Source of the DNA: CBDDKU01 sp965230375
Lineage (GTDB): Bacteria; Bacteroidota; Bacteroidia; Flavobacteriales_D; Cryomorphaceae
Length of the DNA stretch: 64,000 nucleotides
Assembly: GCA_965230375.1 (NCBI GenBank)
Contig: CBDDKU010000016.1
Location: forward strand, 124,001-188,000
Direction of reading: 5' to 3'
The translations under genes and the position numbers were made by a program. The notes beneath the pieces were generated by a model that was not told where the DNA came from, did no database searches, and saw only the letters and a program-made list of their open reading frames with translations. Shown here piece after piece: positions 15,891 through 24,632 of this stretch; the stretch's first letter is position 1; each line of letters begins with the position of its first letter.

Positions 15891-17191
15891 TTTTTCCTAA
15901 AGAATATTTTTACCGGGACTCCTTCTAAATTGAAGTGACGTCGAAGTTGATTCTCCAAGTAGCGCTTGTACGGATCCTTGATGTATTGCGGTAGATTGCA
16001 GTAAAATGCAAATGCCGGTCTATGCGTTGGCAGCTGCATCACATACTTTATTTTGATAAATTTCCCCTTGTAACTCGGCGGTGGATTATTGTCGAGTATA
16101 GGCTGGAAGACATCATTTAACTTAGATGTTGAAATGCGAGTTGAGATACTATCGTATACTTCCATCGCCTTTTCTACAGCTTTGTGTATACGCTGTTTGG
16201 TAAGCGCACTTGTAAAGATGATCGGCACGTCGGTAAAAGGTGCGATGCGCTCCCTAATTTCCGCTTCAAACTCCTTCATGGTCTTAGCGTCCTTCTCTAC
16301 CAAGTCCCATTTATTGATGAGAATCACAATCCCACGACTGTTCTTCTCAACCATATAAAAGATGTTCAAATCCTGCTTTTGAATACCATCATTCGCGTCG
16401 ATCATTAGAATACAGACATCACTTTCTTCAATACTACGGATCGAGCGAAGGACAGAGTAGTACTCCACATCTTCGTGTACTTTGCTCTTTTTACGGATTC
16501 CCGCTGTATCCACCAAAAAGAAATCAAACCCAAACGATTGATATCTCGTCAAGAGGGCGTCTCGTGTCGTTCCAGCGCTGTTGTTTACGATGTTTCGCTC
16601 CTCGCCAAGCAAGGCGTTTATGAAGGAAGATTTCCCAACATTTGGCTTCCCAACTACGGCGATTTTAGGAATGTCCAAATCTGGAATCTCATCGGTATTC
16701 GGAAAAGTCTTCACCAAGGCATCAAGTAAATCTCCTGTTCCGCCACCGTTGGTAGCAGAGATACAGTACACCTCGCCCATTCCCAGGCTGTAAAATTCAC
16801 TTGCAGGAAGAATTCGGTCGTTGGTATCCACTTTATTTGAAACCACTAAAACGGGCTTATCAGTACGTCGCAAGAGCTCTGCTATAGCCGTGTCGTGATC
16901 AGCTATTCCCGTTGTAACATCTACGAGGAAAAGAATGGAAGTGGCTTCATCGATCGCAAGCTCAACTTGCTTCTTGATTTCATCTTCGAATACATCATCC
17001 GAGTTGACAGTGTAACCACCTGTATCTATAACGGAGAATTCGACTCCTGTCCACTCCGCTTTTCCGTAGTGACGATCGCGCGTCACCCCACTTGTGGGAT
17101 CTACGATTGCATCTCTTCGCTCCGTGAGTCTATTGAATAATGTCGACTTACCAACATTTGGTCGTCCTACTATTGCAACAATGTTTGCCAT
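15887..17191 (-). CDS. der: Ribosome biogenesis GTPase Der (EngA)
   Basis: This 434-residue protein has tandem GTPase domains. G domain 1 has VAIVGRPNVGKSTLFNRL at about 5-22, DTGG and SNKVD. G domain 2 has AVVGKPNVGKSSFINALL near 178, DTAGIRKK and NKWDLVEK. A C-terminal KH-like domain follows, ending FFRKK. It acts in 50S assembly. It lies one base downstream of the era stop, so the two ribosome GTPases share a transcript. Confidence 0.97.
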   Translation of the reverse strand: MANIVAIVGRPNVGKSTLFNRLTERRDAIVDPTSGVTRDRHYGKAEWTGVEFSVIDTGGYTVNSDDVFEDEIKKQVELAIDEATSILFLVDVTTGIADHDTAIAELLRRTDKPVLVVSNKVDTNDRILPASEFYSLGMGEVYCISATNGGGTGDLLDALVKTFPNTDEIPDLDIPKIAVVGKPNVGKSSFINALLGEERNIVNNSAGTTRDALLTRYQSFGFDFFLVDTAGIRKKSKVHEDVEYYSVLRSIRSIEESDVCILMIDANDGIQKQDLNIFYMVEKNSRGIVILINKWDLVEKDAKTMKEFEAEIRERIAPFTDVPIIFTSALTKQRIHKAVEKAMEVYDSISTRISTSKLNDVFQPILDNNPPPSYKGKFIKIKYVMQLPTHRPAFAFYCNLPQYIKDPYKRYLENQLRRHFNLEGVPVKIFFRKK

Positions 17192-17192
17192 T

Positions 17193-18074
17193 TTAATGCT
17201 TATATCCGAACGCTTTAAGTCGGCGGTCTTTATTTCGCCAATCTTCGTCGACTTTCACGTAAAGTTCTAAAAATACTTTCTGGTCAATAAACTTTTCAAG
17301 GAGTTCTCTGGCTTCAGTTCCCACCTTCTTTAGTTTCGACCCTTTGTGACCTATGATGATCCCCTTTTGGGTTTTTCTCGCTACATAAATCACTGCTGAA
17401 ATTCGAGTGATATTGGGCTCTTCCTTGTAGCTTTCTATTTCTACTTCTACCGAGTAGGGAATTTCCTTCTGATAATTTTCTAGGATGCGCTCACGGATAA
17501 TCTCGCTCGCGAAGAATCGCATCGGTTTATCTGTCAAAGCATCTTTGTCGTAATAAGGTGGTGCTTCTGGGAGCAGTTCGAGAATTCGTGCGTTCAAAGA
17601 GTCCACTCCTAAACGTTCTAATGCAGATATTTCAAAGAGTTCGGCTTTCGGAAAATGTGCTGCAAGAGACTCCCGAGTAGTTCGAACACGCTCTTCATCG
17701 GCTGCATCCACTTTATTAATCGCAATCAAAAAGGGTATATCCAGATGCTCTAAGGCTCGATCAAAGCCAAAAAACTCAAAGTTCTTATCGAAAACATCGA
17801 TAATCAAGAGCATTACATCGGCGTCTTTCATCGCTTCTTTCACGAAAGACATCATACTCGACTGAAGTCCATACTTGGGCTCAAGCATACCAGGCGTGTC
17901 GCTATACACGATTTGGTAATCGGGTTCGTTGACAATCCCAACGATGCGATGCCGCGTGGTTTGAGCCTTTGGGGTAATAATCGAAATGCGCTCGCCAACC
18001 AATTGGTTCATAAGCGTCGACTTGCCCGCGTTTGGTCTTCCGATTAGATTTACAAAGCCGGCTTTGTGAGCCAT
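17193..18074 (-). CDS. era: GTPase Era
   Basis: This 293-residue protein has an N-terminal GTPase domain (GFVNLIGRPNAGKSTLMNQL, ITPKAQTTRHRI, YSDTPGML, AINKVD) and a C-terminal KH domain that binds 16S rRNA (GIIIGHKGSKLKKVGTEAR). The ATG at 18074 (MAHKAGFVN) is chosen. An in-frame start at 18125 would add 17 residues encoded within the promoter of the divergent tRNA gene. It acts in 30S maturation and membrane-linked growth control. Confidence 0.96.
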   Translation of the reverse strand: MAHKAGFVNLIGRPNAGKSTLMNQLVGERISIITPKAQTTRHRIVGIVNEPDYQIVYSDTPGMLEPKYGLQSSMMSFVKEAMKDADVMLLIIDVFDKNFEFFGFDRALEHLDIPFLIAINKVDAADEERVRTTRESLAAHFPKAELFEISALERLGVDSLNARILELLPEAPPYYDKDALTDKPMRFFASEIIRERILENYQKEIPYSVEVEIESYKEEPNITRISAVIYVARKTQKGIIIGHKGSKLKKVGTEARELLEKFIDQKVFLELYVKVDEDWRNKDRRLKAFGYKH

Positions 18075-18085
18075 TGAAAATTTAT

Positions 18086-18117
18086 TTTGCAGACAAAGAA
18101 ACAAAATATATATTTGC
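18086..18117 (+). promoter_or_regulatory. Strong predicted promoter of the initiator tRNA gene
   Basis: TTTG (18086-18089) is followed after 19 bases by TATATTTGC (18109-18117), a complete match to both halves of the Bacteroidota consensus. The predicted start is a few bases before the mature tRNA at 18131. Confidence 0.85.
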
Positions 18118-18130
18118 ACTCCCAAAACAT

Positions 18131-18288
<158 letters not shown>

Positions 18289-18586
18289 TCCTGATAGCTA
18301 AACGTAAATTGTTTTATTAGTTTTAATTGAAATGTTCACTGTTTACGTCTTGTTTTCTCCTTCTTTCAAAAAGATCTATGTCGGGTTTACATCTGATTTA
18401 GAACAAAGGCTTTTGTCTCACAACAAGCTTGGAACCAAATGATACACAGTAAAGTACAGACCATGGGACATCCTATTTACAGAAGAGTATGCCACAAAAA
18501 AGGAAGCTATGGCTCGTGAAAAAGCTCTGAAAGGTGGACAAGGAAGAGCGCACATCTGGAAAATTATCGAAGAAAAAGGGCTCATA

Positions 18587-18634
18587 TCCGCCTGTCCCGC
18601 GTGTCGCCGAAGCTTTAGCGGAGGAGCAGGCGGA
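18587..18634. repeat. Imperfect inverted repeat, REP-like
   Basis: The outer arms are tccgcctg (18587-18594) and caggcgga (18627-18634), with a second small stem around cgccgaagctttagcgg inside. It forms the 3' end of the GIY-YIG frame and directly abuts the second tRNA-derived repeat. Confidence 0.7.
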
Positions 18635-18644
18635 CGTAGGTTCG

Positions 18645-18662
18645 TCCCGATAGCTATCGGGA
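18645..18662. repeat. Perfect 18-base palindrome
   Basis: tcccgatagctatcggga is its own reverse complement. A close relative (atcccgat-tact-atcgggat) occurs at 44016-44035 in another intergenic region, which points to a dispersed repeat family. Confidence 0.85.
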
Positions 18663-18677
18663 GCCCCAGCTAACGTA

Positions 18678-18705
18678 AAGCCGATCAGAAATGATCGGCT
18701 TTTTT
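18678..18705 (+). terminator. Duplicated copy of the tRNA-fMet terminator
   Basis: Identical in stem, loop and T-run to the terminator at 18211-18238. It now ends the GIY-YIG remnant. Confidence 0.9.
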
Positions 18706-18746
18706 GTTTTCTTTAAGTCCAAACAAGTTTTAAACTACCTCGCTCA

Positions 18747-19304
18747 TTGAAGTCCATCTTCTTCCTTTTTAGCACCATTTTCTTTTTTGCATGTACAGGT
18801 CATTCACCAGAAAGTACTTCCATCATCCAAAAGAACATTTCTCTAGATAGCGTCTTAACCATTGCAGCAGGGCAGTGTATGCAGTCCGATTTAGAACTCG
18901 ATACACTTGAGTTTTGCTCAAACTACATTGTAAGTGGCCAGTCTGGATTCTCCATAGATGGAGATGAAGCTCTCTACAAGTCAGAATTGATTCGCGATGT
19001 TCTTTCAGATATCTCAACAAATAAAAATGCTGTTGAATACTCCTTTGTCAAAAGCCCGAACGTCCCGTTTAAGGCTTTCAAAGAGTTCAATGAAAAAAAA
19101 TCCAAGAATTACTTTATTCGGTTGCGGCCAATTTTAGCTGGCAAAAAATATACCTGCATCTTCTTTGATGTTATTCCTCCAGGATCCACTAGGAAGATGT
19201 TCGGATTTGAGATGATTTTAGAGAGCAACGGTGATATTGTTAATTGCACAGCTACTGAATCATTAATAATTCCACCTGAAGTTATTGAAGTAAGAGACAA
19301 GTAA
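18747..19304 (+). CDS. Predicted lipoprotein, function unknown
   Basis: This 185-residue protein starts at TTG 18747 with a short lysine-containing lipoprotein signal (MKSIFFLFSTIFFFACTG), the probable lipidated cysteine being residue 16. The mature part has no domain I recognise; it looks like a single compact alpha/beta domain (KNYFIRLRPILAGKKYTCIF, FGFEMILESNGDI). No ATG fits the signal peptide. It lies alone after the duplicated terminator and ends 50 bases before the convergent glycosyltransferase gene. Codon use looks more AT-rich than in the flanking housekeeping genes. Confidence 0.6.
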   Translation: MKSIFFLFSTIFFFACTGHSPESTSIIQKNISLDSVLTIAAGQCMQSDLELDTLEFCSNYIVSGQSGFSIDGDEALYKSELIRDVLSDISTNKNAVEYSFVKSPNVPFKAFKEFNEKKSKNYFIRLRPILAGKKYTCIFFDVIPPGSTRKMFGFEMILESNGDIVNCTATESLIIPPEVIEVRDK

Positions 19305-19353
19305 AGTTAAATAGTAAACAGAGATCTTTCGTCATTGAAGCGCAGATAACATC

Positions 19354-20478
19354 TTACTTCTCCAACACCAGATCATAGTAACCCGTAAACTCCTCCCCCA
19401 CAGCCTGCAGGCTATACTTCTTTTGAGCTTCACTCCCGATTTGCTGTCTATCGTATTTCGAGCGACTCTCGATAAGATGTAACATCGCATTTTTTAGTTC
19501 AGATACATTTCTGGGTTTAACCAAAACTCCATTTGATTCATCCACCATCTCCGGTATTCCACCCACATCAGTTGCGATCACATTCCCTCCAGCGCAATGC
19601 ATTTCGGCTATCACACAAGGCAGATTCTCAAAATTGCTGAACAAGACATGGGTGTCGGAGTTGAGCATGAGCTCGGCTACTTCCCGATAATTCAGTTCAC
19701 CCTTTAACTCAATGTCTGGAGAATTTCCCTTGAATTCGATATACTTTCTTATACGCTCCGTATCACCATCACCAGCAATGATCAGCTTAGCACTGCCCAG
19801 TGGCAACTGAACAAAGGCATCGATGATCCCTTCGGTGTTCTTGGCGCGCAAATCAAAGTTTGAAATGTGAATAAACCTGTATTCACTATGTTCCCCTCTT
19901 TTCTTATAGTCAAAAAGGTCAATGTGGACGCAATTTGGAACAGTGTGATAATCACCTTCAATGCCTTTCTGGCGCATGCTTTCACCTAGGTTTTCTGAAA
20001 CGGGTAGAAACAGGTCTATATGCTCAAAAACCGATTGGTTATGACGTGCAACTTCACGTGTATAGCGATCGGCATTTTCAGGTTTGTAGCCTGACCAATG
20101 TTCGGTGAGCACCAAAGGGACTTGAAAATGGCTCTTAAAAAAGACCGCATTCTGTCCAATCGGAAACAGGACGTGCGCGTGGATAATCTCGGGCTTGAAT
20201 CCAATCGCTTGTACGCGCTTCAGCAGTTTTTTATTTATGCGCTTTTGGGCTGGCGGCGAAGATCTCATCCATCGGGGAGCAAAGAGATGAATGACTCGCG
20301 TACCGCGGAGATCTCTTTCTTCCATCTTTGGTATCAAGACGCGGTTGGTGTATTCCACATGTACTACCAATACATCATGTCCAACCTCGATCAATGCGTC
20401 GAGGTGTCGTTCTACAAAGTTCCCATTAGTTGGAAGATACTTTGAAGGGAACCAAGATGTTGTGAAGAGTACATTCAT
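19354..20478 (-). CDS. Glycosyltransferase family 4
   Basis: This 374-residue GT-B fold protein has an N-terminal acceptor domain (NVLFTTSWFPSKYLPTNGNFVERH) and a C-terminal nucleotide-sugar domain with LIIAGDGDTERIR and the E-x7-E region LPCVIAEMHCAGGNVIATDVGGIPE. These are marks of retaining GT4 enzymes for capsule or lipid-linked glycans. The ATG at 20478 is preferred to the GTG one codon earlier; it overlaps the TGA of the upstream gene by one base. With that deacetylase-like gene it probably acts in surface polysaccharide synthesis. Sugar and acceptor are unknown. Confidence 0.88.
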   Translation of the reverse strand: MNVLFTTSWFPSKYLPTNGNFVERHLDALIEVGHDVLVVHVEYTNRVLIPKMEERDLRGTRVIHLFAPRWMRSSPPAQKRINKKLLKRVQAIGFKPEIIHAHVLFPIGQNAVFFKSHFQVPLVLTEHWSGYKPENADRYTREVARHNQSVFEHIDLFLPVSENLGESMRQKGIEGDYHTVPNCVHIDLFDYKKRGEHSEYRFIHISNFDLRAKNTEGIIDAFVQLPLGSAKLIIAGDGDTERIRKYIEFKGNSPDIELKGELNYREVAELMLNSDTHVLFSNFENLPCVIAEMHCAGGNVIATDVGGIPEMVDESNGVLVKPRNVSELKNAMLHLIESRSKYDRQQIGSEAQKKYSLQAVGEEFTGYYDLVLEK

Positions 20479-21794
20479 CACTTAGTGACCGTGATTTTCG
20501 TTTCAATATAGTTCACCATTTCACTATACACATCCTGCCAGCCCGAATCAGAAGTAGAAATAGTGTCGTTGTGCCAAAGTGAAGTGAACGTGCCGTCCAC
20601 GTCATAACAGGCGTCTACGAGCCTTTTAATCTGCTTCAGCGCATCTTCTTTCGTGAGCTTCAGGTAAGACATTAACGTGCCATCCATGATCGTCAATGGA
20701 AACACCTTCAAGTCGGTTATAACCCCTTTCTTGAGATCAAAAAAGTAAAATGGGCTACAGGTACCAGCTCTGAATCCGATTCCATCAGCAAACCCCATGG
20801 TATAGTCATCTGAAATTCCTGCTTGAAGCAAGTTTCGGTAAGTAATCGGCAAATCGAGTTTCAAATAGTGCTGACGGCTGATCGTCACACCATCTCCCAA
20901 AATCGAAACGAGCTTCCCTATTTCCTTCTTAAGTATTTCCGTATCGTTATTGCTGCGATAAGATGGATGGATACCAACTTTGGCTATAGCTGAAAACTCT
21001 TTGATCAAGCTTTCCATACCCGCAGATGCCGGATCTAAATTTCTGTCGTATTCTCCACCTTCACTGAGCAGGAAAAAATATCTATTCTCGGAAATACCCT
21101 TTGCGATGACTTCCTTTTGAAAATCATAGGTGTCGAATGGGTCGGCTGCGTTACCGGCCAAAACCTGACGACGCTCTTTCACTTTTTGGTATTCTCCGGA
21201 CAATAAGTTCTTGGCGGTTGCTCCCAGCTTGCGCTTCAATGGTCGGTGCTTGTATGCATATGCCACGTCTATATCGAAGGTGTTGAGCCATTTAAATCTA
21301 CGCTCATCAAATGAAAGCGATTGAAACGCGCTCTTGAGTTCAGCTTTCAACATCGACAACCAAATATCCACTATAGGTTTTGCCACAAAAGGCTCTTTGC
21401 CCATGATGGATGATTGGGCTTCAAAACGGCCATGCTCGTCCCTTTTCTCTATCACATACTCTTCAACTCGGGCTAGCAGATAGAAGACGGATGAAAAAAG
21501 GTCGAAGGGAATGTCACCTTCTCCGGCCCAGAGTATGGGCTCACCTTTCCAGGAATCAAATTTGATTTGCGGATGGTTAACAAAGTCATTTCCTTCTAGG
21601 TAGCCTAAACTGGGTACGGAGAAATATTTAGATGTACTTTCTCCATATGAAATAACGTTGGCATCGATGGGTAAATCTCGTTCATCAAAGACCAATTCAT
21701 ACGATAATCCCAGCCATTGGCCGAAAATAAATTCTGCAGTATAAGTCAGTGCTACTGACTTTTGCCTGGCTAAGATGTAGACTCTAGATGGCAT
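20478..21794 (-). CDS. Polysaccharide deacetylase-like protein with N-terminal DUF7033-type region
   Basis: This 438-residue protein has an N-terminal region (about 1-150) seen in Bacteroidota homologues, and a C-terminal NodB-like part with TFDIDVAYAYKHRP (catalytic Asp-rich strand), GISENRYFFLLSE, VGIHPSYRSNND (the usual H(S/T)xxH-like metal site is reduced to IHPSYRS) and LWHNDT near the end. Such proteins occur in capsule loci and may deacetylate or hydrolyse surface glycans. Its stop overlaps the glycosyltransferase ATG and its start overlaps the ABC-F gene by 11 bases. The activity is inferred only from fold similarity. Confidence 0.72.
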   Translation of the reverse strand: MPSRVYILARQKSVALTYTAEFIFGQWLGLSYELVFDERDLPIDANVISYGESTSKYFSVPSLGYLEGNDFVNHPQIKFDSWKGEPILWAGEGDIPFDLFSSVFYLLARVEEYVIEKRDEHGRFEAQSSIMGKEPFVAKPIVDIWLSMLKAELKSAFQSLSFDERRFKWLNTFDIDVAYAYKHRPLKRKLGATAKNLLSGEYQKVKERRQVLAGNAADPFDTYDFQKEVIAKGISENRYFFLLSEGGEYDRNLDPASAGMESLIKEFSAIAKVGIHPSYRSNNDTEILKKEIGKLVSILGDGVTISRQHYLKLDLPITYRNLLQAGISDDYTMGFADGIGFRAGTCSPFYFFDLKKGVITDLKVFPLTIMDGTLMSYLKLTKEDALKQIKRLVDACYDVDGTFTSLWHNDTISTSDSGWQDVYSEMVNYIETKITVTK

Positions 21795-23694
21795 TCAGTA
21801 TATCTGAAAATTTTTCCCACTCTTCCATTTTCGACTCGAGTTTCTTTTCTTTTCCGTTCAACTCTTCCATGTGGCCTTTTACAGCTTCATGATCCGCAAA
21901 GTCCAACGCTCCACCTTTCTCTTTCAAAACTTCTATTTCAGACTCAAGTTTCTCAATGTCCTTTTCAAGCGCTCCTACTTTTTTCGAAAGCTGCCACTTT
22001 TCTTTCTCATTGACTTTTGCCTTCTCCTTTTGCTCTACCTTTTTTACTTCTTTCTTTTTCTTGACGCGCTCAAACTCCTTAATCGAGTCGGCCTTTTTAG
22101 TCGATAAGAATTCAGAAATATCCCCTGGAAACATGGTGATGTCACCGTCCTTGATCTCCATGACGTGATCGGTCAATCCTTTCAAAAAATCACGGTCGTG
22201 AGAAACCACAAGCAGCGTTCCGTCAAAGCCCATAAGCGCTTCTTTTAGCACATCCTTCGATCGCATATCGAGGTGGTTAGTAGGCTCATCGAGCAAGAGA
22301 AAATTGAACTTGTGAAGGAGTAGCTTACAAAGTGCCAAACGGGCTCTTTCTCCCCCTGAGAGAACACTGATAGGCTTAAAAACATCATCGCCTTGAAACA
22401 TAAACGCTCCGAGAAGGCTCCTTACTTTCGATCGATATTCTCCTGTAGCAGCATTATCAATAACTTCCAAAGCCGTTTGCTTTACGGGAAGCTCTTCACT
22501 TTGATTCTGGCTATAATAACCAATGTCCACCTGAGTTCCGAGCTCGCAATGCCCGGTATAGGATGTGAGCCCGGCTATGATTTTAGTCAAGGTCGTTTTT
22601 CCAACACCATTCTTTCCTACTAGGGCTACACGCTCACCTCTGATCAGTTCAAAATTCAGATCGTTTAACACCCTCTTTTCTCCATAGGCTTTACTGAGGT
22701 GTTTTGCTTCTACAACCACTTTTCCAGATCGAGCGGCAGGAGGGAATCGAAGGTGCATTGCAGCCGTATCTTCTTCGTCAATCTCGATAATATCCATCCG
22801 ATCGAGCTTTTTAATCAAGCCTTGGGCAAACGCAGCCTTACTACTCTTTGCTCGGAATTTATTAATCAGATCTTGTGTTTGCTTTATTTCACGTTCTTGA
22901 TTCTTTTTCGCTTCACGCTGCTTCTGGATGATGTCTTGACGAAGCTCTACAAACCGCGTGTAAGATGCCGGATAGTCAAATGTCTTTCCATTGATGATCT
23001 CTACTGTTCGGTTTGTAACCTGATCGAGAAATTGGCGGTCGTGTGAAATAAGTATGACTCCACCAGGATAGTCTTTCAAATACGTTTCTAACCATTCCAC
23101 TGATTCGATATCGAGGTGGTTTGTCGGCTCATCGAGCAAAATCAAACTCGGTTGGCGCAAAAGAATCTTGGCCAAGGCTATTCGCATCTTCCACCCACCG
23201 CTAAAAGCCGTCATGGGCCGGTCAAAATCTTCTCTAGTGAATCCAAGACCCATCAGTACTCTTTCGAGCCTTTCTTCTTGATTGTCCACATCGAAAACTC
23301 CTAGTCGAACAGAAGCTTCGTTTAGCTTCTCCATCAACTCGATATACGCCTCCGACTCATAATCTTCGCGGCTTGAGAGTTCATGGCTCAGTCGCTCAAT
23401 CTCAGTTTCGAGTGATTGGCTTTCCTCAAAGGCTTTCATGACTTCATCCTTGACCGATAGGTCCGAAATGAAGTCAAGATCTTGAGGCAAATAACCAATT
23501 GTAAAATCCTTTGGAGCAATGACTCTTCCTCCTGTTACTGGCTGGGTGCCCATAATAACCTTTAGTAAGGTCGACTTTCCAGCTCCGTTCTTCCCCACGA
23601 GACCAACCTTGTCTTTCTCTGTAAAGAACAAGTCAACACTTTTAAAAAGCGTCCGCTCACCGAAGTGAAGATTGATCTGATTTAATTTTAGCAT
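21784..23694 (-). CDS. ABC-F family ATPase (translation factor type)
   Basis: This 636-residue soluble protein has two ABC domains and no membrane segments. Domain 1 has Walker A GLVGKNGAGKST (about 33-44), FSGGWKMRIALAK and LILLDEPTNHLD. A charged linker (residues about 235-300) follows. Domain 2 has ALVGKNGVGKTT, LSGGERARLALCK and FLLLDEPTNHLD. The C-terminal 100 residues form a lysine/glutamate-rich coiled coil as in Uup. The family acts on ribosomes, with roles in translation and sometimes antibiotic protection. It heads a three-gene operon with two glycan genes. Confidence 0.93.
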   Translation of the reverse strand: MLKLNQINLHFGERTLFKSVDLFFTEKDKVGLVGKNGAGKSTLLKVIMGTQPVTGGRVIAPKDFTIGYLPQDLDFISDLSVKDEVMKAFEESQSLETEIERLSHELSSREDYESEAYIELMEKLNEASVRLGVFDVDNQEERLERVLMGLGFTREDFDRPMTAFSGGWKMRIALAKILLRQPSLILLDEPTNHLDIESVEWLETYLKDYPGGVILISHDRQFLDQVTNRTVEIINGKTFDYPASYTRFVELRQDIIQKQREAKKNQEREIKQTQDLINKFRAKSSKAAFAQGLIKKLDRMDIIEIDEEDTAAMHLRFPPAARSGKVVVEAKHLSKAYGEKRVLNDLNFELIRGERVALVGKNGVGKTTLTKIIAGLTSYTGHCELGTQVDIGYYSQNQSEELPVKQTALEVIDNAATGEYRSKVRSLLGAFMFQGDDVFKPISVLSGGERARLALCKLLLHKFNFLLLDEPTNHLDMRSKDVLKEALMGFDGTLLVVSHDRDFLKGLTDHVMEIKDGDITMFPGDISEFLSTKKADSIKEFERVKKKKEVKKVEQKEKAKVNEKEKWQLSKKVGALEKDIEKLESEIEVLKEKGGALDFADHEAVKGHMEELNGKEKKLESKMEEWEKFSDILNAI

Positions 23695-23711
23695 GGTATT
23701 CTAATGTAAGC

Positions 23712-23743
23712 AAAAAGGCATCCGACTAAGCCGGATGCCTTTT
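23712..23743. terminator. Bidirectional terminator between gldN and the ABC-F gene
   Basis: Hairpin with arms aaaaggcatccg and cggatgcctttt. It lies between the stop of gldN (23765) and the start of the ABC-F gene (23694), and ends the T9SS transcript. Confidence 0.85.
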
Positions 23744-23764
23744 AATATCTAATAGTTCAACAAT

Positions 23765-24622
23765 TTAATAACTCCAAAGGTCATGCTCCATGTTGAACAA
23801 CTTCATTTTTATCTCTTCCGCCATCAAGAGGCGATCCATTCCGGTATATACATCATTCAAACTTCGGTTGTATACGTTCGATTCTTTTACAATCGTCGAA
23901 CTAAACATCCGTTTCTGAAACAGGTCGTCGAATGAGCGTCGCTCTGCATCGTTGAATCGGTTGAATGAATCCCAGTTGGCAAACACGTATCGACACTCAG
24001 GGAAGTACAACCAAAACAATGTTTCATATGCTCCAGTTGGTTCTCCGTCTTCAGAAAGACGCTCCTTAAGTGGCGCTATCCCGATAATACGGATATATCG
24101 CTCCGAGCGCTGACGATCAAAGAACCAGTCTTCTTTCAATCTGTAACGTGTGATATCGGCAGAATTAACCACGATTGGTTGAATTACCTCAACCATTTCG
24201 CCTGTATCTGGATCTTCAGTAAAGGTTGTATCCATGCGCTCAAGCATGCCCTTAACCTGACTAACCAATAGAGGTGTCCTGAAATCATCTTCCAAACCGG
24301 TTGTTCCCGTACTGTAGGCCGTGATAGATCCTTCCACGAGAAGGGCGTCTCTGATGACATCAAACAGGTTTTTCATTCCATTTGCTTCATCGAGTGGGTA
24401 GTACAAGGGCAAGTTGATTTTCTCGCGAAGATCAATGTCTTGCCAAATTCTACGTGCCCATACAACGTCTGCTTCGCGAATAAAAGGATAGGACACGACT
24501 TTTTTAGTCTTGTTGTTCTCCTTGATATACGCTCCATCAAGAACTGTTTGCGCATTAGCTGACTCAGTCGAAAAACTGATCGCCAATAGGCTTAAAACGG
24601 AAAGAATGAATAACCTTTTCAT
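23765..24622 (-). CDS. gldN: Type IX secretion/gliding protein GldN (PorN)
   Basis: This 285-residue periplasmic protein has a signal peptide (MKRLFILSVLSLLAISFSTESANA). GldN features are VLDGAYIKENNKTKKVVSYP, EADVVWARRIWQDIDLREKIN, PLYYPLDE and RLKEDWFFDRQRS. With GldK it forms a ring complex in the periplasm that anchors the GldLM motor. It is the last gene of sprF-gldKLMN, 10 bases after gldM, with a terminator behind it. Confidence 0.96.
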   Translation of the reverse strand: MKRLFILSVLSLLAISFSTESANAQTVLDGAYIKENNKTKKVVSYPFIREADVVWARRIWQDIDLREKINLPLYYPLDEANGMKNLFDVIRDALLVEGSITAYSTGTTGLEDDFRTPLLVSQVKGMLERMDTTFTEDPDTGEMVEVIQPIVVNSADITRYRLKEDWFFDRQRSERYIRIIGIAPLKERLSEDGEPTGAYETLFWLYFPECRYVFANWDSFNRFNDAERRSFDDLFQKRMFSSTIVKESNVYNRSLNDVYTGMDRLLMAEEIKMKLFNMEHDLWSY

Positions 24623-24632
24623 AAGCGTAAGA

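Larger units (their letters stand above)
18332..18673 (+). pseudogene. GIY-YIG nuclease-like gene, interrupted by an in-frame TGA
   Basis: Translation from the ATG at 18332 gives MFTVYVLFSPSFKKIYVGFT, the GIY-YIG start (VYVL...IYVGFT), and SDLEQRLLSHNKLGTK, then a TGA at 18440-18442. The same frame continues with YTVKYRPWDILFTEEYATKK and REKALKGGQGRAHIW, the rest of a typical small GIY-YIG (UvrC-N-like) protein. One substitution, for example TGG or GGA to TGA, explains the break. The frame then runs through two palindromic repeats to a stop at 18671, giving a tail without protein character (ISACPACRRSFSGGAGGRR and on). It lies between the two copies of the tRNA-derived direct repeat. Confidence 0.82.
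18635..18748 (+). repeat. Direct repeat copy 2: tRNA 3' fragment disrupted by a palindrome
   Basis: This copy begins cgtaggttcg like the tRNA T arm, but is then replaced by the palindrome tcccgatagctatcggga (18645-18662) before gccccagcta and the exact 31-base terminator block. It cannot form a T arm. The flank up to gctcatt (18742-18748) also parallels copy 1. The TTG start of the next gene lies at its end. Confidence 0.8.

Noticed and set aside
18440..18442. TGA in the GIY-YIG frame as a selenocysteine or recoded codon
   Set aside because: There is no SECIS-like hairpin directly after it, the family does not use selenocysteine, and the downstream tail is repeat-derived. A disabling mutation is simpler.
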